The notes under the pieces are model-generated. The model ran no database searches. It was not told the DNA's origin and worked only from the letters and a program-made list of their open reading frames with translations. The translations under genes and the position numbers were made by a program. DNA of 64,000 nt from Mytilisepta virgata (lineage: Eukaryota > Mollusca > Bivalvia > Mytilida > Mytilidae): positions 53,058,372 to 53,122,371 of the forward strand of contig CM051518.1 of assembly GCA_028015205.1 (NCBI GenBank). The letters are read 5' to 3'. Shown piece by piece: positions 62,262-64,000 of the stretch (the stretch's first letter is position 1; the number at the start of each line of letters is the position of its first letter).

Positions 62262-62530
62262 GTATGTTTATTAGGATTCTATGCCACACTTCAGCGGTCG
62301 CACACAGTTTTATCGCGGAAGTACCAGGTGTTATATATTCTGTATTGACTAGAAACAACCTCAGATGGTACCCTTTTTGTGCCAAGTTTGGTTTCAATCG
62401 ATCGAGCCGCTTTCGACAGTCGCGCACAAACAGACAAAGCGGCTACTGAAGACTGAAGAATAATAATAATAGTGAAGAAACTAGTAAAAACAATATGCCC
62501 GACCCCTACCTCGACACTTCGTTTATTTAA
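62262..62530 (+). mobile_element. HINE-like tail fragment, family F
   Basis: It contains GTGCCAAGTTTGGTTTCAATC, a phrase shared in form with family-A units, then CGCGCACAAACAGACAAAGC, (AATAAT)n and ATATGCCCGACCCCTACCTC. Incomplete; related in plan to the other families, with the start unknown. Confidence 0.45.
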
Positions 62531-64000
62531 ACACAAATAAGATGGGTGTAAAAACTGGCTGTACTTCTATCGTTTTATTATCTAATTATCTAATTAATAA
62601 CAGTTAGTATCAAGTAAAATGTATGCTGCAGGTATATTCTATAAAACTATGTTATATAAGCTGTATTTGCTTACGGAGTAAAGAATTATAATTATGGTGT
62701 TAATGGCTGAAAGTCTTTGTATAGATATAGCAATCTTTAACCAACTGTGATAGAGAATTAGTCTTTTCATTACGAAACTCTGTTGCCGCCGAAATAGTTA
62801 TCCGCAAGAATACCCATGGCTGATTTTCTAACGCATTCACATCTTAAGATTAATCTCCCCTGACATATAGGTAGCGCTGTTGTTTGAGCGGGTGTTTCCA
62901 AATTCCAAACGGTAAACAAAAGATAGACCCACAAATATTTCTGGTAAAAGTCATTAAAATCTTACATATAATTCAACTTTAACATATAAAGGTGGCAGTC
63001 ATATATACTTCGATCAGAAGGACATGAAACGGACTGTTCATACTGTGTCCAATATTCCAATATTTATGGACTTGAAAGTTGAATTTGAAAACTCATCTAT
63101 TAGGCCTACCTGTATGATACCTGTATGATGGTTGTGGGGCTCGTCTGGAAGGAAAAAATCCTTTTTAGCCCACCCTCCTATGGCAATTTTGCAATATTCT
63201 CTCTTAATTTCTTTTGGAATTTCAATAAAAGCACTGTTATTGTATGGTATACTATGGCCCATCTAGCATCATGAATCAAATATAGATATATGCCGTCCTA
63301 GACCAAGATAATTTTTTGCATATATTTAACTTTTTTTTGACAATTGACATTGACAGTAGAACGTCAGATCTATGGAAGCAACCAATTACAAGCCACGGTT
63401 TTACAGGTATGTTTAATAATCTTTATTTGAAATCCATGTTTATACCCCTAGGGGTTGATAGCAAACAAAATGAACATAATAAACAAAGTAGAATAAAGTC
63501 ACATCAATATAGCATACACAAACTTGTACAAAATCTACGCAGTTTTAGAGTCCACTTCCCTAAGTTTGAGAGACTTTTTAGGGTTAGGTTGCTAAGCAAC
63601 CAAAACCCTTATGCCGTCGGTCGTTTGGTTAGACAATGAAGGAAACTTTGGAAATCTGGTGTTTTGTGGAAAAAGTTGGACCAGAAGTTTTTGAAACTAT
63701 GTTTTTATGAGTAAATATGCAAGCTTATCTAGGATTGAAGCTTAAGCAGGGCTAGTTAAGCAGCTTTTTATCTCGATTTTGAGATGACACATGCGCAAAG
63801 CAACCTCCATATTTTTCGAATTACGACTATGTTTATATTGGAATATCATATAAGAAAATAAACATTCCGCGGTAAAATAGTCCTAATATTTGTTGTTGCT
63901 GGTGCAGTTGTTTTTTAATAGAAATGTAACTGAAACACACCGAGAAGTGTAATTGTCCAGTTATTTAATAAAAGATGTGTGTTTTATTGACGATTTCCTT
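62531..64000. other. Flank with no supported gene
   Basis: A 107-codon plus-strand frame (63316-63639) and a 74-codon minus-strand frame (63038-63262) have no recognised domain. The GC content rises slightly after about 62750. The X-box-like motif at 63588 may mark a promoter, but no coding exon could be assigned. Confidence 0.35.
63588..63602. promoter_or_regulatory. X-box-like (RFX) motif
   Basis: GGTTGCTAAGCAACC fits the RFX X-box pattern of two half-sites (GTTGCT and AGCAAC) separated by one base. RFX factors control ciliary genes. The distance to the TTLL5 start codon is 9.3 kb, so it would serve TTLL5 only through a distant first exon; it may belong to a neighbouring gene beyond the window. 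A chance match is possible. Confidence 0.4.

Noticed and set aside
62239..62536. Overlapping plus and minus frames of 60-81 codons
   Set aside because: They lie in a repeat fragment (family F-like tail) and overlap each other on both strands.
63316..63639. 107-codon plus-strand frame near the X-box-like motif
   Set aside because: No domain or conserved motif and a biased composition; kept only as a note because the region might be a promoter or first exon.

Overview
The window looks like AT-rich nuclear DNA from a lophotrochozoan, most probably a bivalve mollusc such as a mussel. It holds split exons with GT-AG introns, tRNA-derived SINEs, and many short non-autonomous elements with ~150-170 bp internal tandem units of the kind known from bivalves. 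No prokaryotic-style gene is present. The species assignment is inference; the eukaryotic gene structure is read directly.

One gene dominates. A tubulin polyglutamylase of the TTLL5 type lies on the minus strand, with its start codon at 54274 and the last exon I can place ending at 4604. I reconstructed 29 coding exons by translation, splice-site inspection and phase: every junction keeps the frame, giving 3931 nt (1310 codons plus one base). Residues ~30-420 form the TTL/ATP-grasp catalytic core. Next come a basic region (~500-535 and 573-610), an acidic Glu/Asp/Lys/Pro segment (~610-715), a conserved helical block (~725-815), and a Ser/Gln-rich C-terminal tail ending in motifs shared with vertebrate TTLL5. 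Two in-phase microexon candidates (24 and 21 nt) may be alternatively spliced. The stop codon and 3' UTR were not found.

The rest is intron or flank, rich in mobile elements. (i) At least ten elements from several sequence families share one plan: a 5' CTCACCTG/GTCTCGCCT-type end, internal tandem units, often a GACG-rich tract, and a 3' hairpin that complements the 5' end. This resembles Helentron-associated (HINE/'pearl'-like) elements. All lie in the same orientation, antisense to TTLL5. (ii) Three PIF/Harbinger-like inverted-repeat elements are flanked by TTA/TAA duplications, two of them nested. (iii) Two ~270 bp TTAA-flanked MITEs lie in opposite orientation on either side of the first coding exon. 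(iv) Two tRNA-derived SINE families are present, some copies with clear target-site duplications. (v) There are remains of a non-LTR retrotransposon at 59.5-61.6 kb, one tail of which is interrupted by a 102 bp perfect palindrome with a 9 bp duplication.

Upstream of the gene (54.4-64 kb) I found no convincing second gene. A near-palindromic X-box-like motif at 63588-63602 could mark a promoter of a ciliary gene. No new multi-gene system is evident; the unusual content is the set of repeat architectures and nested insertions.
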